Below, piece after piece: positions 37,228-50,175 of a stretch of 64,000 nucleotides of DNA (the stretch's first letter is position 1; every line of letters starts with the position of its first letter). Origin of the DNA: Pseudomonadota bacterium (GTDB taxonomy: Bacteria > Pseudomonadota > Gammaproteobacteria > CALCKW01); NCBI GenBank assembly GCA_039196715.1, contig JBCCUP010000019.1, positions 1-64,000 of the forward strand, written 5' to 3'. The position numbers and the translations under genes were made by a program. The notes under the pieces were generated by a model. That model had not been told where the DNA came from. It was given only the letters and a program-made list of their open reading frames with translations, and did not search any database.

Positions 37228-37361
37228 GCTGTCCTCACCCTGCGCGAAGAATGTTTCAAATTGTAGACACGGTCACCGATAATCCCCGTGACCCGTTATA
37301 GAGTTGTGCCACCTTTTTCACGAATCGGCCCCGTCTGTGGCCTCAAATCGGGATAGCGCCC

Positions 37362-39728
<2,367 letters not shown>

Positions 39729-39734
39729 CACACG

Positions 39735-39763
39735 AAAAACCCGGCCATTGGCCGGGTTTTTTT
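39735..39763. terminator. Bidirectional terminator between ppsA and acs
   Basis: CCCGGCC (39740-39746) and GGCCGGG (39750-39756) pair across a three-base loop, flanked by five A residues on the left and seven T residues on the right. It can end transcripts of both convergent genes. Confidence 0.93.
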
Positions 39764-39779
39764 CCTGTGCGCGCGGGCC

Positions 39780-41723
<1,944 letters not shown>

Positions 41724-41768
41724 GCGCGGGTCTCCTGTGGCAATCAACGGGGTAGCGTCCCTGGAACT

Positions 41769-41797
41769 ATTATTCCTGTCTGCACCTTGTGTGTCAT
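41769..41797 (-). promoter_or_regulatory. Predicted sigma70 promoter of acs
   Basis: On the minus strand ATGACA (41797-41792) and AATAAT (41774-41769) are separated by 17 bp, each matching five of six consensus bases. Transcription would start about 40 bp before the acs start codon. No TGGCAC-N5-TTGC-type sigma54 element is seen between the regulator gene and acs. Confidence 0.65.
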
Positions 41798-41871
41798 TCG
41801 AACCATTTTCCGAGAGAAATCAGCACGTTCTGATTGGAGGTCCGCATGTGAGAACGGGCTTTGGCCGAAAC

Positions 41872-41888
41872 TGTTACCAAACTAAACA
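41872..41888 (-). promoter_or_regulatory. 17-bp inverted repeat upstream of acs
   Basis: Plus strand reads TGTTAC-CAAAC-TAAACA; minus strand TGTTTA-GTTTG-GTAACA. The geometry, six-base half-sites five bases apart, is that of sites bound by NtrC-family Fis-type helix-turn-helix domains. It lies about 75 bp upstream of the acs -35 and overlaps the regulator stop codon. A matching site lies at 46373-46389. Confidence 0.5.
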
Positions 41889-43210
41889 GCGTTGCCGCGC
41901 TGGCGTGGTATTCCCATACGCTGACGCCGTTCCCACAGGGCCTTGCGGCTGATCCCCAGCCGAGCCGCCAACTCGGTCTCGGTGAGTTGCTGTTGGTGGG
42001 TTTCGACGAAGTGCCGAAAGTAGTCGTCAAGGCTCAGGTCGGCCGCCGGTGGCGTGCTGACCTGCGCGTCCAGGGCCAACTGGCTGGCGAGCACGTGCGG
42101 GCCGTCGCTGAGGATCGCGGCGCGCTCGACCGCGTTGCCGAGTTCGCGCACGTTGCCTGGCCAGTGGTAGGCGTTCAGCGCGCTCAAGGCCTCGGGCTCG
42201 AATCCGTCGAGCTGGCGGTTGAGCCGCTCGGCCGATCGGCGCAGAAAGTGGTGCGCGAGCACCGGCACGTCCGTCCGCCGATCGCGCAGTGGCGGCAGGG
42301 TGATCTCGACCACACGCAGGGTGTAGAGCAGCGCCGTGTCGAAGCGGTTTTCCGCCGCCGCGTTGGACAGGTCGAAGCGGGTCGACGCGAGGATGCGCAC
42401 GTCTACCTTGCGGGTGTAGCTCGCCCCGATCGGCCGCACATCACCGTGGCGCAGCAGCTGCAGCAGGCGCGCCTGGGCATCGGCGGGCAGGGCGTCGACC
42501 GCCGAGAGAAACAGGGTACCGCCGTTGGCGGCTTCAGCGAGGCCCTGCTTTGCCGCTGACTGCCCGTTCCCGTCGCCGGTCTCGCGGCCGAACAGGCTCT
42601 CCTCGATCATGCCGTCGCCACCGGCGCCGCAGTTCACGGTCACGAAGGGCCCGTGCCGGCGTGTGCTGCGGTTGTGGATGGCACGCGCGAACAGCTCCTT
42701 GCCGGTACCGGACTCGCCCGAGATCAACACCGGCATGTCGATCGGTGCGACTTTCTCCATGTGGTTGACCGCGGTGCGCATGGCGTCGCTGTCGCCGATC
42801 AGCGAATCGCTTGGGTAGTCCCGCGCGATGTCGTGTTCGAGGGCGGACCGTTGCCGCCGATCGCGGCCGACCGCGAGCGTGCGCTCGACCAGCAACAGCA
42901 ACTCTTCGTGGTCGAAAGGCTTGCTGATGTAGTCGATCGCGCCCTCGCGGATCGCGTCGACGGCGGAGCGCACACTGGCGTAGCTGGTCATGATGATGAC
43001 CGGGACCTTGTCCACCAACTTCAGGATGGCGGTGCCGGGCTCGCCGGGCAGCCGCAGGTCGCTGATGATGATGTCGAAGCTCGCCAGCGGCAGTGCGGAG
43101 GCGTCCTCGATCGAGCCGCAGACTTCCACGTCGAAACCGGACCGTTCAAAGAAGCGGCGCAGCGCCTTTCTGATGACGGATTCGTCGTCGATGATCAACA
43201 GTCGGCTCAT
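41882..43210 (-). CDS. CbrB/NtrC-type response regulator lacking GAFTGA
   Basis: 442 residues: an intact receiver (acid pair in LLIIDDES, phospho-acceptor Asp in IIISDLRLPG, Thr in MTSYAS, Lys in ISKPFDH), an AAA+ domain with Walker A GESGTGKE, and a Fis-type helix-turn-helix (ETELAARLGISRKALWER). The GAFTGA loop is missing: after ESLFGRE the sequence is Gly/Asn/Gln-rich and unrelated. Walker B reads TLFLSAVDA in place of TLFLDEIG, and the arginine-finger region is altered. It should therefore not open sigma54 promoters. The ATG overlaps the kinase stop by four bases (ATGA), so the pair is coupled. It probably controls the adjacent acs gene. Confidence 0.88.
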   Translation of the reverse strand: MSRLLIIDDESVIRKALRRFFERSGFDVEVCGSIEDASALPLASFDIIISDLRLPGEPGTAILKLVDKVPVIIMTSYASVRSAVDAIREGAIDYISKPFDHEELLLLVERTLAVGRDRRQRSALEHDIARDYPSDSLIGDSDAMRTAVNHMEKVAPIDMPVLISGESGTGKELFARAIHNRSTRRHGPFVTVNCGAGGDGMIEESLFGRETGDGNGQSAAKQGLAEAANGGTLFLSAVDALPADAQARLLQLLRHGDVRPIGASYTRKVDVRILASTRFDLSNAAAENRFDTALLYTLRVVEITLPPLRDRRTDVPVLAHHFLRRSAERLNRQLDGFEPEALSALNAYHWPGNVRELGNAVERAAILSDGPHVLASQLALDAQVSTPPAADLSLDDYFRHFVETHQQQLTETELAARLGISRKALWERRQRMGIPRQRGNAV

Positions 43211-46155
43211 GAGGCGTGCAGGCGTGTGAGTTGTGTGTGGGGCATGGGCAAGGTGACGCGGAAGGTCGTACCGGCCCCGCGCGTGCTTTGAACTGAGACC
43301 TTCCCGCCGTGTTCGTTGACGATCGCGTGCACCAGTGGCAGCCCGAGCCCGGTGCCGCGGTTGGCGTGTTTGGTCGTGAAGAAGGGTTCGAACAGACGCT
43401 TAGTGTGGGCGGGGTCGATACCGCAACCCTGGTCGACGACTGAAATCAGGGCATGGTTGCCATGCTGCCGCACGTCGATGCGGATCTCGTCACCGGGGTC
43501 TGAGGCATCGCACGCGTTGCTCAGCAGGTTGACGATGACCTGCATGATTTTCTGCGGGTCGCCGGTCAGCTCCAGGCCGCGTGGGCAGCTCACCTGGACG
43601 TGTCGCGTGCGGGCGCGCTCGTCGAGCGCGACCAGGGCGCAGGCCTCGTCGATGCAGGCCTGCAGCTCGAAGGTCTGGCGATCGAGCGGGGCCAGGGGGT
43701 CGCCACGCGAAAAAGCCAGCAACGACTTCACGATGGCACCGATTCGGCGTGTCTGGGTGACGATGTCCTCACTCGCCTGTTCGATTGCCGAACGCGAGTC
43801 CTCGTAGGCGAGGTTCTGCGCAATGCTGTCGATGCCGGTCAGCGGGTTGCCGATCTCGTGTGCGACCCCGGCGGCAAAGCGGCCGATCGAGGCGAGCCGT
43901 TCGGAGTGCGCCAACTCGGCCTCCAGCGTTTCGACGGCGGTGCGGTCCTCGACTAGGATCACGAGGCCGTTGCGCGCCTGGGGCGCGTCCATGCTGGTTT
44001 CAATGCTCGACTTGTGCAGATTGATCGAGCGGTGTGTGTCGGCGTCGCCACTGAGCCGCTCGCTGCGTTGCGTGTCAGTGCCGGCGACAAAGCCGGTGAG
44101 CACGGTGTTCCAGGGGGCGGGCAGGGTGGCGGGAATGCGGCCCTCGGCGAGCACGGCCTCGATGCCGGTGATTTGCTTCATCGCCGAATTCCAGATCACG
44201 ATGGTGCCCTGGCCGTCAAGTGAACAGACGCCTATCGGCAGCTCGCGCAGCACGTCGCGGTGGTAGCGGCGCAGGTCGTCGAGTTGCCGCATCGCGCCGC
44301 GCAGCTGTGTGCGCGACTGCTCGAGGTGGCCCTCCATGAAGCGCATGCTGTCGGACAGCGCCTCGTGGGTGCGCTGTTTCAACAGCAAACGATCGTCGAC
44401 GATGAGCCGTGCCAACACCGGCCCAAGCAATCCCGAGAGGTTGCGCTCGATGCGTTCTCGCAGCTGCCGGAGCTGCGTCGGTGTGATTGTCTTGGCGTTC
44501 AGTTGCAACTCCGACATCGCTGTCTCGACCTCGCGACGCGCGGCCTTGCGCCCCATGACGTTGCTCAACTGGCGTTCGAACTGGTCGGGCGACAGAGCGG
44601 CGACGGTGCCGGTCAATGGGCGCTCCATGTTGCTCACACAGATCTCGGCGGCCTCGATCTCGGGCAGTGTCGGGCGTGTCAGCAGGGAGCCGATCACCAG
44701 CAGCGTGCCGTTGACCGTCAGACTCCAGAAGGTGGCGTCGGACCAGACCGTCTGGCCGCCGCCGATCAACTGTTGCACCAACAGCGGCTGGTCGAGCAGA
44801 TCGATGTGAGTCACCAGCGGCAGGATCAGGGTGCCGAACCACACCGCCGCGCCGCCGGCGAGGCCGAGCAGGAAGCCTTCCTGGGTCGCGCGCGACCAGA
44901 ACAGCAGGGCCAACACGCCTGGGAGAAACTGGGCCACGGCAACGAAACTGATCAAGCCCATCTGCGCGAGCCCGGCGTTGAGCTCGATGATGCGGTAAAA
45001 GCCGTAGGTCAGCAGCATGATCAACGCAATCAGGCACCGGCGTCCCCAGAGGATGCTGCGGTGCAGGTCGAGTCGGAGGTTGGCGCGGCGCAGGCCCGCG
45101 GGCAGAAACCAGTGGGTCATGCACATGGCCGACAGCGACAGCGTGGTCACGATGATCATCGCGCTGGCGGCCGAGATGCCACCGACAAAGGCCAGCACGG
45201 TCAGCCAGTCACCCTGGGCGTGACGTGTGATCGCGAGCACGTACATGTCTGCCGGGGTGCCGGGCACCAGGTGCTGGCCGGCCCAGAGGATCGGGATGAT
45301 CGGGAGATTCAACAGCAGCAGGTACAGCGGAAACGCGAAGGACGCGATGTGCAACGACCGCGGGTTGTCGTTCTCGGTGAACATCATGTGGAACTGCCGG
45401 GGCAGCAGAAAGGCCGCGCAAAATGACAGCACCATGAGGCTGGTCCAGGAGCTTTCGGCGACCGGCTCGTAGAGGCTGGCCAGTGCCTCGGGGTTGGCCG
45501 CGAGCCACTCGCCCAGTTGCCCGCCACCGAACACCCCGAACCAGGCGAACGCGCCGACCGACAGCAGCGCGATGAGTTTGACCGCGCTCTCGAACGCGAT
45601 TGCCGCCACCAGTCCGGCGTGGCGCTCGCGCGGTGTCAGGTGCCGGGCGCCGAACAGCACGGTAAACACCACCAGGGTCGCGCAGAACGCGATTGCCATG
45701 AGGTCGCTCTCGGTGTCCGCCACCAGCAGGTTGGTCGATTGCGTGATCGCACGGACCTGCAGTGACAGGTACGGGATCAGGCCGATCAACATGAGCCCGG
45801 TCACCAGCGCGCCGGTCACCCGCCCGCGAAAGCGGAAGGCGAGCAGGTCGGCCAACGACGAGAGCTGGTACTCGCGCACCAGCCGCAGGATCGGTTGCAG
45901 CAGGAACGGCGTGGCGGCGAAGGCGAGCGTAAGCCCGAGGTAGATCGTCAGAAAGCCGATCCCCTCGCTGCGGGCGAACCCGACACTGCCGTAGTAGGTC
46001 CAGGAGGTCGCGTACACCCCCAGCGACAGGGTGTAGGTGATCGGGTGGCGGATGACCCACCGCGGGATCAAGCCGTTGTCGGCTGCCCAGGCGATCAGGA
46101 AGAGAACACCCAGGTAGCCGACGGCCGTGCCGACCAACACCCAGAGGCTAATCAT
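43207..46155 (-). CDS. CbrA/CrbS-like SSS transporter-histidine kinase fusion
   Basis: 982 residues. An N-terminal sodium/solute symporter (SLC5) domain of about 13 helices (residues 5-490) leads to a PAS-like region near 630-740, a HisKA domain with HEIGNPL as the H-box (about 775), and an HATPase domain with NLLSNACDA, DQGCGI and GTGLGLPL. Such kinases sense carbon or nitrogen state or acetate: CbrA in Pseudomonas and CrbS in Vibrio, the latter controlling acs. The ATG at 46155 overlaps the end of the upstream small gene; a start ten codons earlier is unlikely. Its location next to acs favours the acetate-switch role. Confidence 0.92.
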   Translation of the reverse strand: MISLWVLVGTAVGYLGVLFLIAWAADNGLIPRWVIRHPITYTLSLGVYATSWTYYGSVGFARSEGIGFLTIYLGLTLAFAATPFLLQPILRLVREYQLSSLADLLAFRFRGRVTGALVTGLMLIGLIPYLSLQVRAITQSTNLLVADTESDLMAIAFCATLVVFTVLFGARHLTPRERHAGLVAAIAFESAVKLIALLSVGAFAWFGVFGGGQLGEWLAANPEALASLYEPVAESSWTSLMVLSFCAAFLLPRQFHMMFTENDNPRSLHIASFAFPLYLLLLNLPIIPILWAGQHLVPGTPADMYVLAITRHAQGDWLTVLAFVGGISAASAMIIVTTLSLSAMCMTHWFLPAGLRRANLRLDLHRSILWGRRCLIALIMLLTYGFYRIIELNAGLAQMGLISFVAVAQFLPGVLALLFWSRATQEGFLLGLAGGAAVWFGTLILPLVTHIDLLDQPLLVQQLIGGGQTVWSDATFWSLTVNGTLLVIGSLLTRPTLPEIEAAEICVSNMERPLTGTVAALSPDQFERQLSNVMGRKAARREVETAMSELQLNAKTITPTQLRQLRERIERNLSGLLGPVLARLIVDDRLLLKQRTHEALSDSMRFMEGHLEQSRTQLRGAMRQLDDLRRYHRDVLRELPIGVCSLDGQGTIVIWNSAMKQITGIEAVLAEGRIPATLPAPWNTVLTGFVAGTDTQRSERLSGDADTHRSINLHKSSIETSMDAPQARNGLVILVEDRTAVETLEAELAHSERLASIGRFAAGVAHEIGNPLTGIDSIAQNLAYEDSRSAIEQASEDIVTQTRRIGAIVKSLLAFSRGDPLAPLDRQTFELQACIDEACALVALDERARTRHVQVSCPRGLELTGDPQKIMQVIVNLLSNACDASDPGDEIRIDVRQHGNHALISVVDQGCGIDPAHTKRLFEPFFTTKHANRGTGLGLPLVHAIVNEHGGKVSVQSTRGAGTTFRVTLPMPHTQLTRLHAS

Positions 46156-46357
46156 CGCGCCGTGTTCCGAATTGACACAACGCAATGGCGAGAATCAACA
46201 GTCCCCAGAACAGATAGGGCAGGAACCACGGTGGTTTCACCGCCGTCCACCAGGCGAAAAGCGGCGAATTGAACAGCAAAACCCCGAGCGCAACTGCCAG
46301 CAGGGTATAGTCAAGCCGCCCGCGCGGCGGGCTGGGTTCGGGGGACTGAGGGGCCAC
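46148..46357 (-). CDS. CbrX-like small membrane protein coupled to kinase
   Basis: 69 residues starting at a GTG with GAGGA five bases upstream. Two membrane helices cover about residues 17-35 and 45-61. Its stop codon (46148-46150) lies inside the kinase reading frame, an eight-base overlap with the kinase ATG at 46155. In Pseudomonas a similar small hydrophobic gene, cbrX, precedes cbrA and couples its translation. The match is by position and character, not by sequence comparison. Confidence 0.75.
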   Translation of the reverse strand: MAPQSPEPSPPRGRLDYTLLAVALGVLLFNSPLFAWWTAVKPPWFLPYLFWGLLILAIALCQFGTRRDD

Positions 46358-46372
46358 GGGATCCTCGCGCGT

Positions 46373-46389
46373 TGTTACTCAAGGTAACG
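46373..46389 (-). promoter_or_regulatory. 17-bp inverted repeat upstream of the cbr-like operon
   Basis: Plus strand TGTTAC-TCAAG-GTAACG; minus strand CGTTAC-CTTGA-GTAACA. It is the same half-site and spacing as the element at 41872-41888. It begins 16 bp upstream of the small gene's GTG and is downstream of a TTGACG hexamer (minus, 46410-46405), so a bound regulator would overlap the -10 region. Confidence 0.5.
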
Positions 46390-46423
46390 CTCTGCGCGTG
46401 ATTCCGTCAAATCGGTGCAGCAA

Positions 46424-47302
46424 TCAGGCTGGTGGAACGCGGTCGCACGCGGCCCGCTCGCGCTGCCAGTGGGCCGTGGCCCAGACGAGAAAGGCGTCGG
46501 TGTCCCGGAGGTCGGCCGGCGGCGGCGCCTGGCCGAGTCGCTGCCAGGCTGAACGGAGGTTTGCCAGCGCTGTGTTCGGGTCGACAGCACTGGCCCCGTT
46601 CGATTTGCTGAGCTTGCGGCCATCGCTGCTATGCACCACGGCGACATGCAGGTAGCGTGGTGTGGCGAGTCCCAGGACGCGGTGCAGGTACACCTGGCGA
46701 CCGGTGTTGTCGAGCAGGTCGGCGCCGCGTACCACGTCGGTCACCCGTTCGATGGCGTCGTCAACAACCACAGCCAACTGGTAGGCGATCACCCCGTCGC
46801 GCCGCTGCACCGCGAAGTCGGCGACGGCCGCGTCGACCCGCTCGAACAGCTGCCGGCCCAGGGCATCGCACCACTGCGCCGGGGTGGCGTCGACCCGTAG
46901 GCGGGCGGCGTGGCCGGTGCGAGGCAGGTCGAGCGACCGGCAGGTGCCGACGTAGCGCGTGTGACCCACGTCGTCAGCACGCGCACGCAACACCGCGCGA
47001 CTGCAGCGGCACGCGTACACGTGTCCGCCTTGCCAGAGCGTGTCGAGGGTCTGTTGATGGCGGTCGCGCTGTGCAGAGGCGTGGCGCACGGGCCCGTCGT
47101 GGTGCAGGCCGTGTGCCGCGAGGCAGCACAGGATATCGCGTGTCGCATCCGGACTGCTGCGGGCCGGGTCGAGATCGTCAATGCGGACAAACCAGCGGCC
47201 CCCGCGCTGGCGCGCGTCCACGTAGCTTGCGAGTGCTGCCAGCAGGGAGCCGGCGTGCAGCGGCCCGGACGGTGACGGTGCGAACCGCCCGGTGGGGGTC
47301 AC
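46424..47302 (-). CDS. gluQ: Glutamyl-Q tRNA(Asp) synthetase
   Basis: 292 residues. It adds glutamate to the queuosine base at position 34 of tRNA(Asp). It is a short GluRS-like protein with the HIGH-type motif in PSGPLHAGS and the KMSKS-type motif KLSKSN, and it lacks the anticodon-binding domain. A CxC...C zinc-binding cluster lies around residues 98-120. Start is GTG at 47302, 16 bases after dksA, the usual gammaproteobacterial neighbour, so the two are cotranscribed. Confidence 0.96.
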   Translation of the reverse strand: MTPTGRFAPSPSGPLHAGSLLAALASYVDARQRGGRWFVRIDDLDPARSSPDATRDILCCLAAHGLHHDGPVRHASAQRDRHQQTLDTLWQGGHVYACRCSRAVLRARADDVGHTRYVGTCRSLDLPRTGHAARLRVDATPAQWCDALGRQLFERVDAAVADFAVQRRDGVIAYQLAVVVDDAIERVTDVVRGADLLDNTGRQVYLHRVLGLATPRYLHVAVVHSSDGRKLSKSNGASAVDPNTALANLRSAWQRLGQAPPPADLRDTDAFLVWATAHWQRERAACDRVPPA

Positions 47303-47318
47303 GGCGCGGTGGGGCAGG

Positions 47319-48164
47319 TCAGGCCGACTGACGCTCGCGGATTTCTTCCATCGTCTTGCAGTCGATGCACAGCGTCGCGGTCGGGCGGGCTTCGAGGCGG
47401 GCTACGCCGATCTCGATGCCGCAGCTCTCGCAATAACCGTAGTCGCCGCTGTCGATGTCCCGCAGCGAATCGTCGATTTTCTTGATCAACTTGCGCTCGC
47501 GGTCGCGTGTGCGCAGTTCCAGGCTGAACTCCTCTTCCTGTGTGGCGCGGTCGTTCGGGTCCGGAAAATTGGTTGCGTCGTCCTTCATGTGGTCGACGGT
47601 GCGGTCGACCTCTTCCATGAGCTGGCGCTTCCATTCGAGCAGTTTCGAGCGGAAGTGCTCGGATTGCTCGGCATTCATGTAGTCGTCGAGGTTGTCGGTC
47701 GGTTGTGAGGCAGTGGGCACAGTGTCGGTCTTGGTCGTTTTTCGGGGTGTCGGTTTGGGCGGCGATTTGGGTGCCGCTGCGGCGCCTGTGTCGGCAGCTT
47801 TCGCCTTTTTTGTAGCAGACGCGGTCTTTTTGGCCTTCACCACCGGGGCCTTGCTCACGGTGGCGGTTTTTTTTGTGCTGGCAGCCTTTTTGGCCGAGGT
47901 CTTCTTGGCTGCCTTTTTCTTCGCGGCAGTCCTTTTCGCAGCTGTTGTCTTCGCGGCAGTCTTCTTCGCAGCCGTTTTTTTGGCAGCCGTTTTCTTGGCC
48001 GCAGCCGTCTTCTTGGCAGCCGTCTTCTTGGCCGCAGCGGTCTCTTTCGTCGGCGCAGCAGCCCGTTTCGCGCCGCTGTCCGACGGTGTTGCCGACGCTG
48101 CCTTCGCCGTCCGTTTCGCGCTTGCAGTCGCTTTCTTCGCGGCGGCTTTTTTCTTTGCGGCCAT
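47319..48164 (-). CDS. dksA: DksA with histone-H1-like N-terminal tail
   Basis: 281 residues against 151 for E. coli DksA. The last 125 or so residues are a canonical DksA: the coiled-coil tip motif DPNDRA (Asp202, Asp205, Ala207, equivalent to D71, D74, A76), the [20 protein letters not shown] block, and a CESC...CIDC zinc finger. DksA binds the RNA polymerase secondary channel and works with ppGpp. The first 150 residues are Lys/Ala/Thr-rich and resemble the tails of histone-H1-like or AlgP-like proteins, ending in a proline-rich linker. The tail could bind nucleic acid or acidic surfaces. The gene is followed by gluQ. Confidence 0.96.
   Translation of the reverse strand: MAAKKKAAAKKATASAKRTAKAASATPSDSGAKRAAAPTKETAAAKKTAAKKTAAAKKTAAKKTAAKKTAAKTTAAKRTAAKKKAAKKTSAKKAASTKKTATVSKAPVVKAKKTASATKKAKAADTGAAAAPKSPPKPTPRKTTKTDTVPTASQPTDNLDDYMNAEQSEHFRSKLLEWKRQLMEEVDRTVDHMKDDATNFPDPNDRATQEEEFSLELRTRDRERKLIKKIDDSLRDIDSGDYGYCESCGIEIGVARLEARPTATLCIDCKTMEEIRERQSA
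47871..48041 (-). repeat. Lys-Ala-rich repeat encoding the DksA tail
   Basis: Encodes about residues 42-98, with repeated KKTAA-type units. The DNA has repeated A-and-G-rich codons with runs of A on the coding strand (T runs on the plus strand). Such repeats are prone to length change. Confidence 0.8.
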
Positions 48165-48287
48165 GCGTGAGTGCCTCCCCGCTAAATCAAGCCGGACTTG
48201 ATAGCATGATCAGCACCGAATTGCAAAGCAAAAACGGCTGCGCTGGCCCACCGACCGGCGGGGTGTTTCCGTGCAAACGAAAGCCGC

Positions 48288-48716
48288 TCACTCGGCGAGG
48301 GCGTCGATCACACCGCGTTGTGGCTCGAGTGCATAGCCAGCGGCCGTGGTGCTTGCCTCGATCTCGCCCCTGTCCCGCCCGGCACGCCGTTGCAGCGCGC
48401 TCCAGGCGATGCTGCAGCGCGTGCCGGATCTGCAATAGGCCAGCACCGGGCCGTCGAGCGTGGCGAGTGTGTCCTGCATCGTGTCGATGACAGCAGGCGA
48501 CAGGCTTGTGTTGTCGAACGGGATGTGGTGCGACGTGAGACCGAGCTTCGACGCGGCAGCACTGATCTCGGCAAAATCCGGCTGGCCCGGGTCTTCGTTG
48601 TCAGGGCGGTTGCAGATGATGTGCTTGAAACCCTGTTGTGCTGCGGTGTGGACGTCGTCAAGGCTGATCTGAGCACTGACGGCGAAGGCGTCGTCGAGGG
48701 GCTTGAATGATGCCAC
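48288..48716 (-). CDS. DUF442/TIGR01244 phosphatase-like protein
   Basis: 142 residues with a GTG start and GAGG six bases upstream. Cysteine-phosphatase fold: the loop YCRSGTRCS near residues 93-101 has the Cys-x5-Arg signature, and the KHIICNRPDNE segment is typical of the TIGR01244 family, often found next to sulfur-dioxygenase or beta-lactamase-like domains (Blh, in sulfide handling). Here it stands alone. The substrate may be a sulfane-sulfur or a phospho-compound; not determinable. Confidence 0.82.
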   Translation of the reverse strand: MASFKPLDDAFAVSAQISLDDVHTAAQQGFKHIICNRPDNEDPGQPDFAEISAAASKLGLTSHHIPFDNTSLSPAVIDTMQDTLATLDGPVLAYCRSGTRCSIAWSALQRRAGRDRGEIEASTTAAGYALEPQRGVIDALAE

Positions 48717-48751
48717 GTTGAACCTCGTGTGTCGGTGGAACGCGCCTCAGC

Positions 48752-50116
48752 TTACCCCTCAACAGGGTCGCTTGCATCGGCGTGCAATTCACCCTCGCGC
48801 AACGTGATGCGAAGCCGCTCGCCCGGGTTGACGTGCGCAGCGTCCAGCACGACGTGGCCGTCGGCGGCGCGCCTGACGACCGCGTAGCCGCGCTCGAGCG
48901 TCGCCAGCGGGCTGACGGCGTCAAGTGCCCGTGTCTGCGTGCCCAACAGCCGTTCGGCATCCTGCACGCGGTGGCGGATGGCCTGGGCGAGTTGGGCGCT
49001 GACGCGGCGGAGGGTCGTGCGCTGGGTTGCCAGTTGCCGTGCGGGTGACTGCGCGCGCAGGCGACGGGTCTGTGCGCGCAAGGCCGTTTCGTGTCGGCTC
49101 AACTGCGCGGTAATCGCACGGTCGAGGCGCACACGGGCGAGATCGAGCCGCTGTTGCGCGGTTTCGAGCTGGCGTTCCGGCTGCTGCCGCGCGAGGCGCG
49201 CGTGGAGTCGGCCGAGACCGTCACGCGCACGCGCCGTGCGCTGTTGCATGCTGCGGTTCAGGCGCCGGCTGCAGCTGGCCAACCGGCTGATCAGCTGATC
49301 AAGGGGCGGGCTCACGAGCTCGGCTGCGGCTGAGGGGGTCGGGGCTCGCGTGTCGGCGGCGAGGTCACAGAGGGTCGTGTCGACCTCGTGGCCCACGCCG
49401 CTGACCGTCGGGATCACGCTGTCGGCCACGGCGCGGACCACCGCTTCGTCGTTGAACGCCCAGAGGTCCTCGAGTGACCCGCCGCCACGCACGATCAGCA
49501 GCACGTCGACCTCGGCGTGGTCGTTGGCGAGCCCGATGGCGGCGACGATGCCCGGCACCGCGCGATCACCCTGTACGGCTGTGGGGTAGACGGTGACCGG
49601 GGCCAGCGGGTAGCGGCGGCGCAGCACGTCGACGACATCGCGCACGGCCGCGCCGGTGGCGGACGTCACAACGCCGATCTGCTTCGGGAAAGGCGGCAGG
49701 GCCCGCTTCCGACCCGCATCGAACAGGCCCTCGGCGTTCAGCCGTTGGAGGTTCTCCTGGTAGCGTTGCTGCAACAGCCCGTCGCCGGCGAGCTCGACAC
49801 TCTCGACGATGAGCTGGTAGTCACCGCGCGGTTCGTACACCGAGGCGCGGGCCCGCACGAGCACCTGCTTGCCCGGCTCGAGCGCGACCCGAGACAGCCG
49901 CGCGCGCTGTTTGAAGAAGGCGCAGCGCACCTGCGCCCTGGCGTCCTTCAGCGAGAAGTACTGGTGGCCGGACGCCGGGCGACTGAGGTTGCTGATTTCA
50001 CCCTCGACCCAGATCACGCCGAGCGTGAGCTCGACCAGCTCGCGCACGGTGCGGTTGAGGCGACTGACGGTGTAGACGTCGCGCGCCGTGCGAGTCAGTG
50101 GGGCGTGGGTGTTCAC
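48752..50116 (-). CDS. xseA: Exodeoxyribonuclease VII large subunit
   Basis: 454 residues from the GTG at 50116. It degrades single-stranded DNA from both ends with XseB. An N-terminal OB domain (VYTVSRLNRTVRELV and VWVEGEISNL-like VIWVEGEISNL) is followed by the catalytic domain with GVVTSATGAAVRD and RGGGSLEDLWAFNDE, a coiled-coil region and a C-terminal tail. The frame is open further upstream to an ATG at 50158 and beyond, but only the GTG start gives the usual N-terminus, and the upstream part overlaps the guaB -10. It diverges from guaB, as in E. coli. Confidence 0.93.
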   Translation of the reverse strand: MNTHAPLTRTARDVYTVSRLNRTVRELVELTLGVIWVEGEISNLSRPASGHQYFSLKDARAQVRCAFFKQRARLSRVALEPGKQVLVRARASVYEPRGDYQLIVESVELAGDGLLQQRYQENLQRLNAEGLFDAGRKRALPPFPKQIGVVTSATGAAVRDVVDVLRRRYPLAPVTVYPTAVQGDRAVPGIVAAIGLANDHAEVDVLLIVRGGGSLEDLWAFNDEAVVRAVADSVIPTVSGVGHEVDTTLCDLAADTRAPTPSAAAELVSPPLDQLISRLASCSRRLNRSMQQRTARARDGLGRLHARLARQQPERQLETAQQRLDLARVRLDRAITAQLSRHETALRAQTRRLRAQSPARQLATQRTTLRRVSAQLAQAIRHRVQDAERLLGTQTRALDAVSPLATLERGYAVVRRAADGHVVLDAAHVNPGERLRITLREGELHADASDPVEG

Positions 50117-50175
50117 GCGCCGCAGTGTAGCGAAATGCCGGTTCGAGTGCGCGCGCATCCGGGTCCGGCGCAGGG

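Noticed and set aside
47692-48201. Hydrophobic plus-strand frame rich in Phe/Ala/Val resembling a membrane protein
   Set aside because: It is the reverse reading of the Lys/Ala repeat tail of dksA (AAG and GCC codons read as CTT and GGC).
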